Shown piece after piece: positions 52,003-60,399 of a stretch of DNA of 64,000 nt. The DNA lies in the NCBI RefSeq assembly GCF_014200175.1, contig NZ_JACHBD010000016.1, forward strand, positions 25,306 through 89,305, written 5' to 3'. A program made the position numbers and the translations under genes. Below the pieces are notes generated by a model, which did not search any database, was not told where the DNA came from, and worked only from the letters and a program-made list of their open reading frames with translations. The stretch is from Rhizobium lentis. GTDB lineage: Bacteria > Pseudomonadota > Alphaproteobacteria > Rhizobiales > Rhizobiaceae. The number at the start of each line of letters is the position of its first letter. Positions within the stretch are counted from its first letter, which is position 1.

Positions 52003-52180
52003 GTGAGGACAAGCCCAACGACCGGGTTCATAAGTTATTGCTCAAATACGGGTCAGTCAACAAGTGGCAAGAGGTGATGTCCAGGCGATCTGCACCTCCA
52101 TCGAGCCGTCATCCTCTTTGTGACCGACGCGAAGCCTGGATTTCTGGCTAACTCTCCAGATGCGGCCAGTCTCCTTCGGG

Positions 52181-52516
52181 CTATTTTCGCAGGATTTTCT
52201 CCATCGCCCTGCCCTTGGCGAGTTCGTCGATCAGTTTGTCCAGGTAGCGGATTTCCCGCATGGTCGTTTCCTGGATCTCTTCCACGCGGACGCCGCAGAT
52301 CACGCCCGTGATCGACGATCGGAAGGGGTTCATCTCAGGCGCTTGCGCAAAGAAATCCTCGAAGTTGGTGTTCCTCGCCAACTGGTCGTCCAGGGACTCT
52401 CGGCTATAGCCCGTCAGCCAGCAGATGATTTCGTCGACCTCCGCCTTCGCGCGTCCCTTCTTCTCCGCCTTGGCGACATAGTGGGGATAGACGCTCGCGA
52501 CGCTGACCGAATAGAT
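52181..52516 (-). CDS. DUF2200 protein, native start apparently missing
   Basis: The 111 residues after IYSVSVASVYPHYVAKAEKK read as a full DUF2200 domain to the end (RYLDKLIDELAKGRAMEKIL). Homologues begin with M-x-x-HRIY just before this point. Here AGGAGG stands directly before CATCTATTCG (IYS), so the usual start codon and its spacer seem deleted. The frame is open upstream to ATG 52810, but that extension contains unconnected CxxC-rich sequence and no ribosome site. The gene may be silent or use an unusual start. Confidence 0.7.
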   Translation of the reverse strand: MYSVSVASVYPHYVAKAEKKGRAKAEVDEIICWLTGYSRESLDDQLARNTNFEDFFAQAPEMNPFRSSITGVICGVRVEEIQETTMREIRYLDKLIDELAKGRAMEKILRK

Positions 52517-52633
52517 GCCTCCTGAATGTTGCAGGTATTTCCCGGCTGGGATGGCCGATAATGCGCAACCCTCGTGCGGCGCGGGCGCGAGAAATATTTG
52601 CTCATGGACGCAAACTCTACAGCGGCGCCGGCC

Positions 52634-52651
52634 ATGACCGCAATTGGCGCA
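52634..52651 (+). repeat. 18-bp exact repeat, copy 1
   Basis: ATGACCGCAATTGGCGCA is found here and again at 53230-53247, 596 bp away. The pair flanks the small exported protein gene at 52845-53204 and the start of the DUF2200 frame. Confidence 0.6.
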
Positions 52652-52844
52652 ATCCTTCGGCCCGAAGTAGTCATCGGTATGGTGCCACCCTGTCCAATCT
52701 GAGACCAAAAGCGAGAGTGCACACTGGTGGCACGTCGCAAGCGACAGGTCGGCGGTCTGGACCATTACGGTATTGGTGGAGGCTTTTTTAACTGATGCAT
52801 TGCAAGACATTGTGAAAACAAAACAATGCGTGGGAGATGCCGTT

Positions 52845-53204
52845 TTGAAAAACGCAATTTTGGTTTTCGCTGGATTGTCGATCGGTTGTTCGACAGCAGT
52901 GGCCCAGGAACCGCAGCCCCATCCAATACTAAGTAGGGAGCAGTTTCTGTCCTACGCCGCTGGCGCGGTCGTTGCAGGCATGTACTGTGGGAAATTCGAG
53001 TTAAACGCCGATTTCTTCTTGGGATACGAATACGCTACCGGAGTTTATCCGCCCCTCGATCCCAATTTCCGGCTTGAGATGGCGCGTGTTGAGACGGACG
53101 CCAAAAGCGATCTCGATAGCTACTGTAAGGCGGCACGACTGGTGTTCTACAAGGGCAACAAACCTAAGCCGTTGGCAGCCCCACTTCTGGTCGACAAGCA
53201 GTGA
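52845..53204 (+). CDS. Exported hypothetical protein (119 aa), TTG start
   Basis: TTG 52845 is preceded by GGGAGA at 7 nt and yields a signal peptide (KNAILVFAGLSIGCSTAVA-Q). The mature part has two cysteines (MYCGKFELNADFF, DSYCKAARLVFY) that could form a disulfide. I do not recognise a family. Longer in-frame ORF from 52773 would place the signal internally. Confidence 0.65.
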   Translation: MKNAILVFAGLSIGCSTAVAQEPQPHPILSREQFLSYAAGAVVAGMYCGKFELNADFFLGYEYATGVYPPLDPNFRLEMARVETDAKSDLDSYCKAARLVFYKGNKPKPLAAPLLVDKQ

Positions 53205-53229
53205 CAGCACCTTTCCTTGATTAGCACTG

Positions 53230-53247
53230 ATGACCGCAATTGGCGCA
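53230..53247 (+). repeat. 18-bp exact repeat, copy 2
   Basis: Second copy of the repeat at 52634-52651, downstream of the small exported protein gene. The remaining bases up to the methyltransferase hold no other feature. Confidence 0.6.
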
Positions 53248-53399
53248 TTGCCGCCGGCAGCATTTGCAGTCGGTCGTTGGTGTCTCTCACCTCATTTCTG
53301 CTAAAGCTGGAGAGTAAATCGGCCGCGATGTCACCAACTGCCGAAGTGTGAAGGGCGCAACGGGCTGATAGGCTCTTGTCTTGAAGGAGGAGCGCTGGG

Positions 53400-54023
53400 A
53401 TGAGCACCGACCGGGAGACTGTGCGGTCCTATGATGCGGTCGCGGCGGAGTACGCTGCCGAGGCCGCGGTGATGCCCGGATGGGTCGCGACAGAGATCGA
53501 TGTGTTCGTGAGCGAGCTCCCCGGCTCCAGGGTGCTGGAGATCGGAAGCGGCGGCGGGCGAGATGCACTTGAGCTTGAGAAGCGGGGCATCAGCGTCCGG
53601 CGCACCGACATTTCGAAGGGTTTCGTCGAACTGCTTCGCGAAGGTGGCTTCGAGGCCGACTTGTTGGACCCGCTGACCGATGACTTGGCCGACCCGCAGC
53701 GTCCCGGCATGCCGTATGACGGGATCTGGGCCTGTGCCTGCCTCATTCATGTCGCGCGCGAGGATTTCGGCACGGTGCTTGGACGGCTTGCCGAGGCGAC
53801 CCGGACCGGTGGCCGACTGCACGCCTCGGTCAGGGAGGGCGACGGCGAGGATGTGTCCACACACGGCAGTGCTGCAGCGCCTCGACGCTACGTCGAGACG
53901 TACTGGCGCGAGCCTGCCCTGCGGTCGGCACTCACACACGCCGGCTGGATCGTCAACGATGTAAGTCGGTACGTCGGAAGGCCCCATGATCGGTGGCTGA
54001 GCGTTCGGGCGAGTCGGGCCTGA
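53400..54023 (+). CDS. Class I SAM-dependent methyltransferase
   Basis: A 207-residue methyltransferase starting MSTDRETVRSYDAVAAEYAA with GGAGGA upstream. Motif I is VLEIGSGGGRDALELEKRGI, followed by VRRTDISKGFVELLREGGF and YDGIWACACLIHVAREDFGT. It resembles TehB/UbiE-like small methyltransferases. The acceptor is unknown. It is monocistronic. Confidence 0.87.
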   Translation: MSTDRETVRSYDAVAAEYAAEAAVMPGWVATEIDVFVSELPGSRVLEIGSGGGRDALELEKRGISVRRTDISKGFVELLREGGFEADLLDPLTDDLADPQRPGMPYDGIWACACLIHVAREDFGTVLGRLAEATRTGGRLHASVREGDGEDVSTHGSAAAPRRYVETYWREPALRSALTHAGWIVNDVSRYVGRPHDRWLSVRASRA

Positions 54024-54333
54024 CGTCCACAGAACTTACGGGAATGGCGGTTGTGGCGCGACTATGAACTCGAGGTGATCGCCGGACAGTCGGCTTCCGG
54101 GCGAAGGCAAAGATCGCCACCTGTGGCCGACATGAGGACGCATTGCTGACCTTGCGCTCCAGCTGATCTCGGCACCCTCCTCACGTGTTGTTGATCGCAG
54201 CCCAGCAGCGGCTGGTTGCACCGCACACTTTTTGCTGTTCTTTTCGCACCTGCGAACGAATCGCTTCTGTAACCCGCCGGACGAGAGACATTCCTCCCCA
54301 ATCCGACGTCCGGCCAGAAAGAGGATCCGAACA
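54024..54333. other. Intergenic region, nothing recognised
   Basis: About 310 bp before the carbonic anhydrase. No repeat or coding signal was recognised. The stretch likely contains the promoter of the carbonic anhydrase-SulP operon. Confidence 0.35.
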
Positions 54334-55038
54334 ATGGGTGATCTCCTGAAAGGTATCTCCAGTTTTCGCGGCGCGGTTTTTCCCAACCAGTCGGCGCTTT
54401 ATCGCAAGCTGGCGAGGGAAGGCCAGCAACCACAGGCTCTGATGATATCCTGCGCCGATAGCCGGGTGATGCCCGAAACCATCACGCAGGCCGGTCCCGG
54501 CGATCTCTTCGTCTGCCGCAATGCCGGCAACATCGTCCCGCCGTTCTCGACGCTCAACGGCGGGGTCTCTTCCGCCATCGAATATGCGATCCTGGCGCTC
54601 GGCGTCAGCGACATCGTCGTCTGCGGCCATTCGGATTGCGGCGCAATGAAGGGCCTGTGCCATCCGGAGCTGCTCGAGCCGATGCCCAATGTCGCAGCCT
54701 GGCTGCGCCACAGCCACGCCGCACATTCGATTGTCTGCCGGGCCTATCCGGACGACCTGTCCGAAAGTGACCGCGTGCGCGCCGTGGCGATGGAAAACGT
54801 CGTCGTTCAGCTCGATCACCTGAAGACGCATCCTTCCGTCGCCGCAAAGCTCGCCACCAGCGATATCACCCTTCATGGCTGGTTCTTCGACATCGAGACC
54901 GGCGAAGTTCAGGTCTATGACGGGGCGAAAGCGACTTTCACGGTGCCGGAGGAGGGAGAGCCGCTGCCGGTTGCGGTGACCGGCCGCGATCGGCCGCATG
55001 TCATGCCGCAAATCGCAGCAATGCTTGCCGCGGAGTAG
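54334..55038 (+). CDS. Beta-carbonic anhydrase
   Basis: ATG 54334 follows AGAGGAT at 8 nt; a longer ORF from 54232 lacks such a site. The 234-residue enzyme has zinc ligands Cys40 (SCADSR, with Asp42/Arg44), His99 and Cys102 (CGHSDCGAMK). It interconverts CO2 and bicarbonate. The stop is 4 bp before the SulP gene, so both are made together, and the anhydrase probably serves the transporter. Confidence 0.95.
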   Translation: MGDLLKGISSFRGAVFPNQSALYRKLAREGQQPQALMISCADSRVMPETITQAGPGDLFVCRNAGNIVPPFSTLNGGVSSAIEYAILALGVSDIVVCGHSDCGAMKGLCHPELLEPMPNVAAWLRHSHAAHSIVCRAYPDDLSESDRVRAVAMENVVVQLDHLKTHPSVAAKLATSDITLHGWFFDIETGEVQVYDGAKATFTVPEEGEPLPVAVTGRDRPHVMPQIAAMLAAE

Positions 55039-55042
55039 CGCC

Positions 55043-56572
55043 ATGACAGCAGTGAGCTCCACCTTTTCGCGCGACCTCGCCTCCTCGCTGGTCGTCTTTC
55101 TCGTCGCCATTCCCCTGTGCCTCGGGATCGCCATTGCCTCCGGCGTGCCGGCGTCGATGGGCCTGATCTCCGGAATCATCGGCGGCATCGTCGTCGGCTT
55201 CCTGTCGGGCTCGCCGCTGCAGGTCTCCGGACCTGCGGCCGGACTTGCCGTCATCGTCTTCGGCTTCGTCGAGGATTATGGCGTCGCCATGCTCGCCCCC
55301 GTCCTGATCGCCGTCGGTTTCCTGCAGATCGCCGGCGGGTTCCTGCGGGCCGGCTCCTGGTTCCGGGCGATCTCGCCTGCCGTGGTTCACGGCATGCTCG
55401 CCGGTATCGGCATTCTGATCATATTGGGGCAGATTCATGTGCTGATGGATGCCAAGCCCGCTGCCGGCGGGATGGAGAACGTCGCGGCGATCGAGGACAG
55501 TGTCGCCCGACTTTGGGGAACTGGCCTGACGAGCGAGGCAACCGCTTTGAAGGTCGGCCTCATATCCCTGCTTGCGATGGTGTGCTGGGAGAAGTGCCGC
55601 CCGAAATCCCTTGCGCTCATTCCGGGAGCGCTGGTCGGTGTCGCGGCGGCGACGGTTCTTGCCGCCGCGTTGCAGCTGCCGATCGCCCGCGTCGAGGTCC
55701 CCACTTCGCTCGTGGACAGCATCACACTGCCGACCGCGGAAAACTTCGCCCGGTTGCTGGAGCCCGGCGTCATTCTCATGGCGGTGATGATTGCCGTTAT
55801 CGCGAGTGCCGAAACTCTTCTTTCGGCCGCCGCCGTCGACCGGATGCATGACGGCGTGCGCACCCGATTCAACAAGGAGCTGTTTGCTCAGGGCGTCGGC
55901 AACGGGCTCTGCGGCCTGCTCGGCGGGTTGCCGATCACCGGCGTCATCGTCCGTTCCTCGGCCAACATCCAGGCCGGCGCACGCTCGCGGGCCTCCGCCA
56001 TCTTCCACGGGATCTGGATACTGGGCCTGGTAGCGCTGGCGCCAAGCCTTTTGACCCTGGTTCCCTTGTCGGCCCTCGCCGCGGTTCTGCTCGTCACCGG
56101 ATGGCGGCTGATCAGCCTGCGTCATGTCAGGCACCTGTTCGAGCATCATGGTCTGGTCCCGGTCGGCATCTGGGCTGTGACCGTCGCCATGGTCGTCCTG
56201 CAGGACCTGCTGGTCGGCGTCGCGCTCGGCCTGGCGCTGTCGATCATCGAGATCGTGCCCTACCTCAGGCGAAAACTCGCGATCAGGCACGCCGAGATAG
56301 ACGAGGAAATCCATGTCCAGCTCGGCGGCGCAGCGACCTGCAAGGATGTGCCCATACTGCTCAACACGCTCGAGCAGCTGCCCGAGGGTCGCAAGGTCAA
56401 GATTGTCAGCGAGGACCTCCATTACATGGATCACACCAGCGCCGAAACCATCAGCGAATGGCTTCGGCGCGAGGCAAGGGCCGGTCGGGCCATTGAAATT
56501 CATCCGCCGCCGGCGGCGGGCCACCCCCGCCTGAAACCGCTGTTTCAGCGTTTTGCGACCGAAGTCGCCTGA
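55043..56572 (+). CDS. SulP-family anion (probably bicarbonate) transporter
   Basis: A 509-residue protein starting ATG 55043, with an N-terminal SSLVVFLVAIPLCLGIAIAS helix, about 10-12 membrane segments, GLLGGLPITGVIVRSSANIQ and a C-terminal STAS domain (KVKIVSEDLHYMDHTSAETI). SulP members carry sulfate, bicarbonate or other anions. The direct operon link with a beta-carbonic anhydrase favours bicarbonate, as in other bacteria. Only GGAG is near the start; translation may be coupled to the anhydrase. Confidence 0.9.
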   Translation: MTAVSSTFSRDLASSLVVFLVAIPLCLGIAIASGVPASMGLISGIIGGIVVGFLSGSPLQVSGPAAGLAVIVFGFVEDYGVAMLAPVLIAVGFLQIAGGFLRAGSWFRAISPAVVHGMLAGIGILIILGQIHVLMDAKPAAGGMENVAAIEDSVARLWGTGLTSEATALKVGLISLLAMVCWEKCRPKSLALIPGALVGVAAATVLAAALQLPIARVEVPTSLVDSITLPTAENFARLLEPGVILMAVMIAVIASAETLLSAAAVDRMHDGVRTRFNKELFAQGVGNGLCGLLGGLPITGVIVRSSANIQAGARSRASAIFHGIWILGLVALAPSLLTLVPLSALAAVLLVTGWRLISLRHVRHLFEHHGLVPVGIWAVTVAMVVLQDLLVGVALGLALSIIEIVPYLRRKLAIRHAEIDEEIHVQLGGAATCKDVPILLNTLEQLPEGRKVKIVSEDLHYMDHTSAETISEWLRREARAGRAIEIHPPPAAGHPRLKPLFQRFATEVA

Positions 56573-56580
56573 TAAAATCT

Positions 56581-56602
56581 GGGGAGGGCAACCGCCCTCC
56601 CC
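56581..56602. terminator. Hairpin terminator shared by converging genes
   Basis: GGGGAGGGC (56581-56589) pairs with GCCCTCCCC (56594-56602) around AACC. It lies between SulP (plus) and the SLC13 permease (minus); the minus-strand read is followed by AGATTTTATC, the plus-strand one by a GC-rich tail. Confidence 0.75.
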
Positions 56603-56652
56603 GGGCGCTTCCTATCCATGGCTTTTCAAACCGGCTGCGGCTGCCTTGGTGC

Positions 56653-58425
56653 CTATTTCACCGGCCAGACGAAAAGCAGCGCGGGCACGCTGACCAGGAT
56701 GATCAATGCCGACAGCGGCAGGCCGAGACGCGGGTAATCGGAGAACTTGTAACCGCCCGGACCGAAGACGAGCGTGTTGCATTGGTGGCCGACCGGGGTC
56801 AGGAAGTCGCAGCCCGCGCCAATTGCGACCGCCATCAGGAAGGCTTCCGGCCTGAAGCCGAGACTGGTTGCAAAGCTGGCGGCGATCGGCGCCATGACGA
56901 GAACGGTCGCGGCATTGTTGAGAAAGGGCGTAACAGCCATGGCGCTGATCAGGATCAGGCCGAGTGCCCCCCATGCCGGCAGGTTCATCGCCACCGCACC
57001 CAGCCAACCGGCGATCAAGTCGCTGCCGCCGGAGGTGCGCAAGGAATCCGAGACTGGAATAAGGGCGGCGAGCATAACCAGGATCGGCCCATCCACCGAT
57101 TTATAGATATCCGTCAGTGGAATGGCCCGGAAGACCACCATGCCGAGCGCCGCTGCGAAGAAGGCCACCGGAACCGGCGCCAGGCCGACCGCGGTCGTTG
57201 CCATGGCAAGCGCCAGCATCAGAAGCGGAATGAAAGCACGGCGGCGGGTGCCGAGCATCACCTCGCGCTGGGCGAGCGGCAACAGGCCGAAATCCTGCAG
57301 AAGCGCAGCCAGGCTTGCCCGGCTGCCCTGCAGGAGGAGGACATCGCCTACGCCGAGGGTCAAGCTGCCCAACCGTTCCTTGAGGCGTTCGCCACGCCGG
57401 CTGATCGCCAGAATGTTGACCCCGCGCGTGTAGGAGAGCGCCAGCTCCTTGGCCGAAAGACCGGCGAGGGACGATTGCTGGCTGACGATCGCCTCGAGCG
57501 AAATGATGTTCCTGTCGGGCTGTCCATCCTTTGTCAAAGGCTTGCCGGAAAGCTTCAACTTCCCTTGTGATACGATGCGGTCTATTGCTGCCGAGGGGCC
57601 TTCCAGCATCACAATGTCGTCGCAGCGGAGCGTCAGATCAGGAAACGGCGCCATCCTGGTGCCGCCGCGCAGGACGGCCGTGGCGATGACCTCGCCATCG
57701 CCGAGCTTCACGAGGTCGTTGAGCGCCCGCTCAAGCAGCGTCGACTGGTCGGTGAGTGCGACTTCGCTCGTGTAATTCTTGATCTCCACGACATCTTCAA
57801 TCGCGTGATCCTGCTTGGTACGGCTTGGCACCAGCCGGTGGAAGAACAGGAGAAAGGTGATGCCGACCACCGTCAGGAGTGCGCCCACCGGCGTGAAGTC
57901 GAACATGGTGAAGGATGTTCCGGTCATCTCCTGGCGAAGCCGTGATACGACGATGTTCGGCGACGTGCCGACCTGCGTCATCAGTCCGCCAAGCAGGGCG
58001 GCGAATGACATCGGCATCAGGTATTTCGAGGGAGAAGCCCCGGATTTCTTTGCAAACTGAAAGGCGACAGGCATCATGATGGCGAGCGCGCCGATATTCT
58101 TGATGAACGCCGAAAGCAACGCCACGGCGATCGTCAGGAGTGCGAGCTGGGTATGAAGCGTGTTGAGGTTCGGGAAAAACCGCTTGATCGCGGCATCGAC
58201 GATACCAGACCGGGCCACGCCCGCGCTGACGATCAGGGCGCTGCCAACGATGATGACAATGTCATCCGAAAAGCCGGAAAAAGCTTTTTCCGGCGGGACG
58301 ATCCCCGTCGCGACCGCCAAGACGAGCGCGCAACAGGCGACGACATCATAGCGGAAGCGACCCCAGATAAAGACCGCCATCATGAGCCCGATGACAGAAA
58401 ATGCGATGATCTGCTGTGTCGTCAT
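56653..58425 (-). CDS. SLC13/DASS-family permease with two TrkA-C domains
   Basis: The 590-residue protein has membrane halves (residues ~1-200 and 400-590) around a soluble part with two RCK_C/TrkA-C-like repeats (MAPFPDLTLRCDDIVMLEGP and LGSLTLGVGDVLLLQGSRAS). Motifs FIKNIGALAIMMPVAFQFAK and TPFLNNAATVLVMAPIAASF are the paired SNT-like sites of the DASS fold, and TPVGHQCNTLVFGPGGYKFS resembles SLT/SAC1-type sulfate or other anion permeases. It converges on the SulP gene. Confidence 0.9.
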   Translation of the reverse strand: MTTQQIIAFSVIGLMMAVFIWGRFRYDVVACCALVLAVATGIVPPEKAFSGFSDDIVIIVGSALIVSAGVARSGIVDAAIKRFFPNLNTLHTQLALLTIAVALLSAFIKNIGALAIMMPVAFQFAKKSGASPSKYLMPMSFAALLGGLMTQVGTSPNIVVSRLRQEMTGTSFTMFDFTPVGALLTVVGITFLLFFHRLVPSRTKQDHAIEDVVEIKNYTSEVALTDQSTLLERALNDLVKLGDGEVIATAVLRGGTRMAPFPDLTLRCDDIVMLEGPSAAIDRIVSQGKLKLSGKPLTKDGQPDRNIISLEAIVSQQSSLAGLSAKELALSYTRGVNILAISRRGERLKERLGSLTLGVGDVLLLQGSRASLAALLQDFGLLPLAQREVMLGTRRRAFIPLLMLALAMATTAVGLAPVPVAFFAAALGMVVFRAIPLTDIYKSVDGPILVMLAALIPVSDSLRTSGGSDLIAGWLGAVAMNLPAWGALGLILISAMAVTPFLNNAATVLVMAPIAASFATSLGFRPEAFLMAVAIGAGCDFLTPVGHQCNTLVFGPGGYKFSDYPRLGLPLSALIILVSVPALLFVWPVK

Positions 58426-58924
58426 GCGGACCTGGAAAGAGGGTGGGAAGTCGGCGACAACCGAGCGGACGAAGTTATCCAGGGAACGCCGTTACCTCCA
58501 GCCGGTTCCCTGCCTTCCTAATCTAGCGCCTGTGGGCCTCCTGACCAGCCTGTGCGTGAGCAGATAAGCGGGCACGCCGGCGCGGCTCCAATAGCAGACA
58601 TCGCGACATGTTGACGGATCGGGGTCGGACCGACATTCTGACGGCAGCGTGGCCCGCGCCTAACCTCCTGGACCCCGCCAGCATGGCCATCGTTTTCGGA
58701 CGGGTTGCTGGGCAACTGCGTCCGGCACGTGAAAGGCCGCTCAATTCAGCAGGTTGCATCGCGTCGGCATCGGAACCTCACCTCGGCCGCATCGGACTAA
58801 AGTCCATTTGAGTTGTCCGATAACTAAGTTAGATTGCAACGCGATAGCCTGCCGTGCGATGCGTGTACATGGCTGTGCTCCCGCGGAGGATTGAGCTCTG
58901 CACAGTCTGTGATCCACGCGCGTC
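58426..58924. other. Divergent intergenic region
   Basis: About 500 bp between the SLC13 and glycosyltransferase leaders. ORFs on both strands look like shadows. No repeat or palindrome of note was recognised before the hairpin at 58925. Confidence 0.4.
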
Positions 58925-58958
58925 TGTAGGAGGCCCGATGCTAGACGAACCTCCTACA
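58925..58958 (+). promoter_or_regulatory. Hairpin sequestering the leader ribosome binding site
   Basis: TGTAGGAGG (58925-58933) pairs perfectly with CCTCCTACA (58950-58958). The left arm contains the Shine-Dalgarno TAGGAGG of the leader peptide, and the 16-nt loop contains its ATG (58938). When folded, the start would be hidden. It may act as a translational switch. Confidence 0.6.
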
Positions 58959-58988
58959 TCTGAAACGCAACATTGTTCGACCGCATGA
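58938..58988 (+). CDS. 16-aa leader peptide coupled to the glycosyltransferase
   Basis: ATG 58938 sits 4 nt after AGGAGG and encodes MLDEPPTSETQHCSTA before TGA 58986-58988. That stop overlaps ATG 58985 of the glycosyltransferase in an ATGA arrangement, while the glycosyltransferase itself has no ribosome site. The peptide is acidic and carries one Cys and one His, without the runs of a single residue that mark amino acid attenuators. It is too short for routine gene finding. Confidence 0.5.
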   Translation: MLDEPPTSETQHCSTA

Positions 58989-60157
58989 GAGAGCTGGAAT
59001 ATAAGGATCGGAGGGAGACTGGTCATTTCACCCGGCCGCTGGTTTCGGTCGTCATCCCGGCCTTCAATGCTTCCCGTTATATTGAACGCACACTTCGATC
59101 CGTCGTGTGCCAGACTTACCAAAACTTGGAGATCATAGTCGTCAATGACGGCTCTACCGATGATACGGCAAAGATGGTCGAGCAAGCGGCGCGGGCAGAT
59201 TCGCGGATTCGCCTGCTCTCCACGTCAAACCGCGGTGTTGCCGCAGCGAGGAATACCGGTATCCGTGAATCAGCAGGTCGATACGTGGCATTTCTTGACG
59301 CGGACGACCTTTGGCATCAGACCAAAATCGAAAAGCAGGTAAATGCTCTCAATCGCCTATCCCCAAAGTGGGCTGCGGTTTATGTACTGCATTATATCAT
59401 TGATCATGATGATGAGATCATTCGCTCATGCACCCCCAACGCCGCGAGAGGATATCTCTACGCTCGGCATCTGACATTCAAATATGTCGGCAACGGAAGC
59501 TCTCTTCTTGTCCGTCGGGATGTCGCGCTCGAGGTTGGTGGGTTCGATAGCTCATATGCAGCGCAAGGAATTGGCGGCTGCGAAGACCTCGATTTCGAAC
59601 TCAAGCTGGCCGCGCGCTATCTTATCGAAGTCATCACCGAGCGGCTCGTTGGATACAGGCAATATCCCGGCAACATGTCGTCCAATCACCTGCAAATGGG
59701 CCAAAGCGCTCTGGAAGCTGTGCAGCGCTCAATGGCCGCAAACCCTCAGCTCCCCCGGTACGCAGCCCGAAGCGCGACCATCGCTACTCAGAAATATGCA
59801 TATTGGCAGTTCCGAAAAGCCGGAAATACACATCTGTCACTTCTAACCCTTTGGTCGATATCGTGGCGCGAGCCAGGTTTCACGGTTCGGCTTGTGCTCG
59901 ATATGTGCCTGCGCGTGATACGACGCTGTCATCGTCTTGTGTCGAGAACAGCAAATGGTGAAGATCCACGACTATTGAACAGGTCGAAGTTCGACCCGGA
60001 AACGGCCCCCTCGTCAGTCGAACGGCCGGATGAGACCGCTAAATTTCGACGTCACCTGATGCGGCTGACCGAGGCGGATGTCAAGCTGAGTTCAACCCTC
60101 GAACCCCTATCGAACAGCTTCGCCCCGGTGGCGAAATCACAAGCCATGTCTTCGTAG
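58985..60157 (+). CDS. GT2-family glycosyltransferase
   Basis: A 390-residue GT-A enzyme: LVSVVIPAFNASRYIERTLR, LEIIVVNDGSTDDTAKMVEQ and VAFLDADDLW (DxD for metal/nucleotide sugar), then an acceptor region with GGFDSSYAAQGIGGCEDLDF. It probably adds a sugar to a surface polysaccharide. ATG 58985 overlaps the leader peptide stop. TTG 58973 would be in frame but has no ribosome site. The C-terminal 60 residues are disordered. No polysaccharide cluster is adjacent in this window. Confidence 0.88.
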   Translation: MRELEYKDRRETGHFTRPLVSVVIPAFNASRYIERTLRSVVCQTYQNLEIIVVNDGSTDDTAKMVEQAARADSRIRLLSTSNRGVAAARNTGIRESAGRYVAFLDADDLWHQTKIEKQVNALNRLSPKWAAVYVLHYIIDHDDEIIRSCTPNAARGYLYARHLTFKYVGNGSSLLVRRDVALEVGGFDSSYAAQGIGGCEDLDFELKLAARYLIEVITERLVGYRQYPGNMSSNHLQMGQSALEAVQRSMAANPQLPRYAARSATIATQKYAYWQFRKAGNTHLSLLTLWSISWREPGFTVRLVLDMCLRVIRRCHRLVSRTANGEDPRLLNRSKFDPETAPSSVERPDETAKFRRHLMRLTEADVKLSSTLEPLSNSFAPVAKSQAMSS

Positions 60158-60399
60158 TCGGATGTGAAAATCAGCTATTTGAGTTGGCATCCGAGCGCCG
60201 GTCATGCCACGCGATAAGACACGCCCCGAAAGCGCCGCGGGTCAAAATCAACAATATCAAACAAGCCTGAACATAAAGTGTTCAGTCGTTCCTAAGTGTC
60301 TCTCTGGACGTTTGCCAAACGCCTGCCATTTCATTGTCGATTGGCCGGCTCACAGACGCCAGATGTTTTCAATTCAATCCAGGAGATGGAGGGTACAGC

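Noticed and set aside
52517..52810. N-terminal CxxC-rich extension of the DUF2200 ORF as a zinc-finger domain
   Set aside because: The CxxC pairs are irregular, no ribosome site supports ATG 52810, and DUF2200 proteins start at the IYSVSV region.
55001..56524. 507-codon minus-strand ORF opposite the SulP gene
   Set aside because: Composition is Asp/Arg/Gly/Gln-rich shadow sequence and the plus strand encodes a clear transporter.
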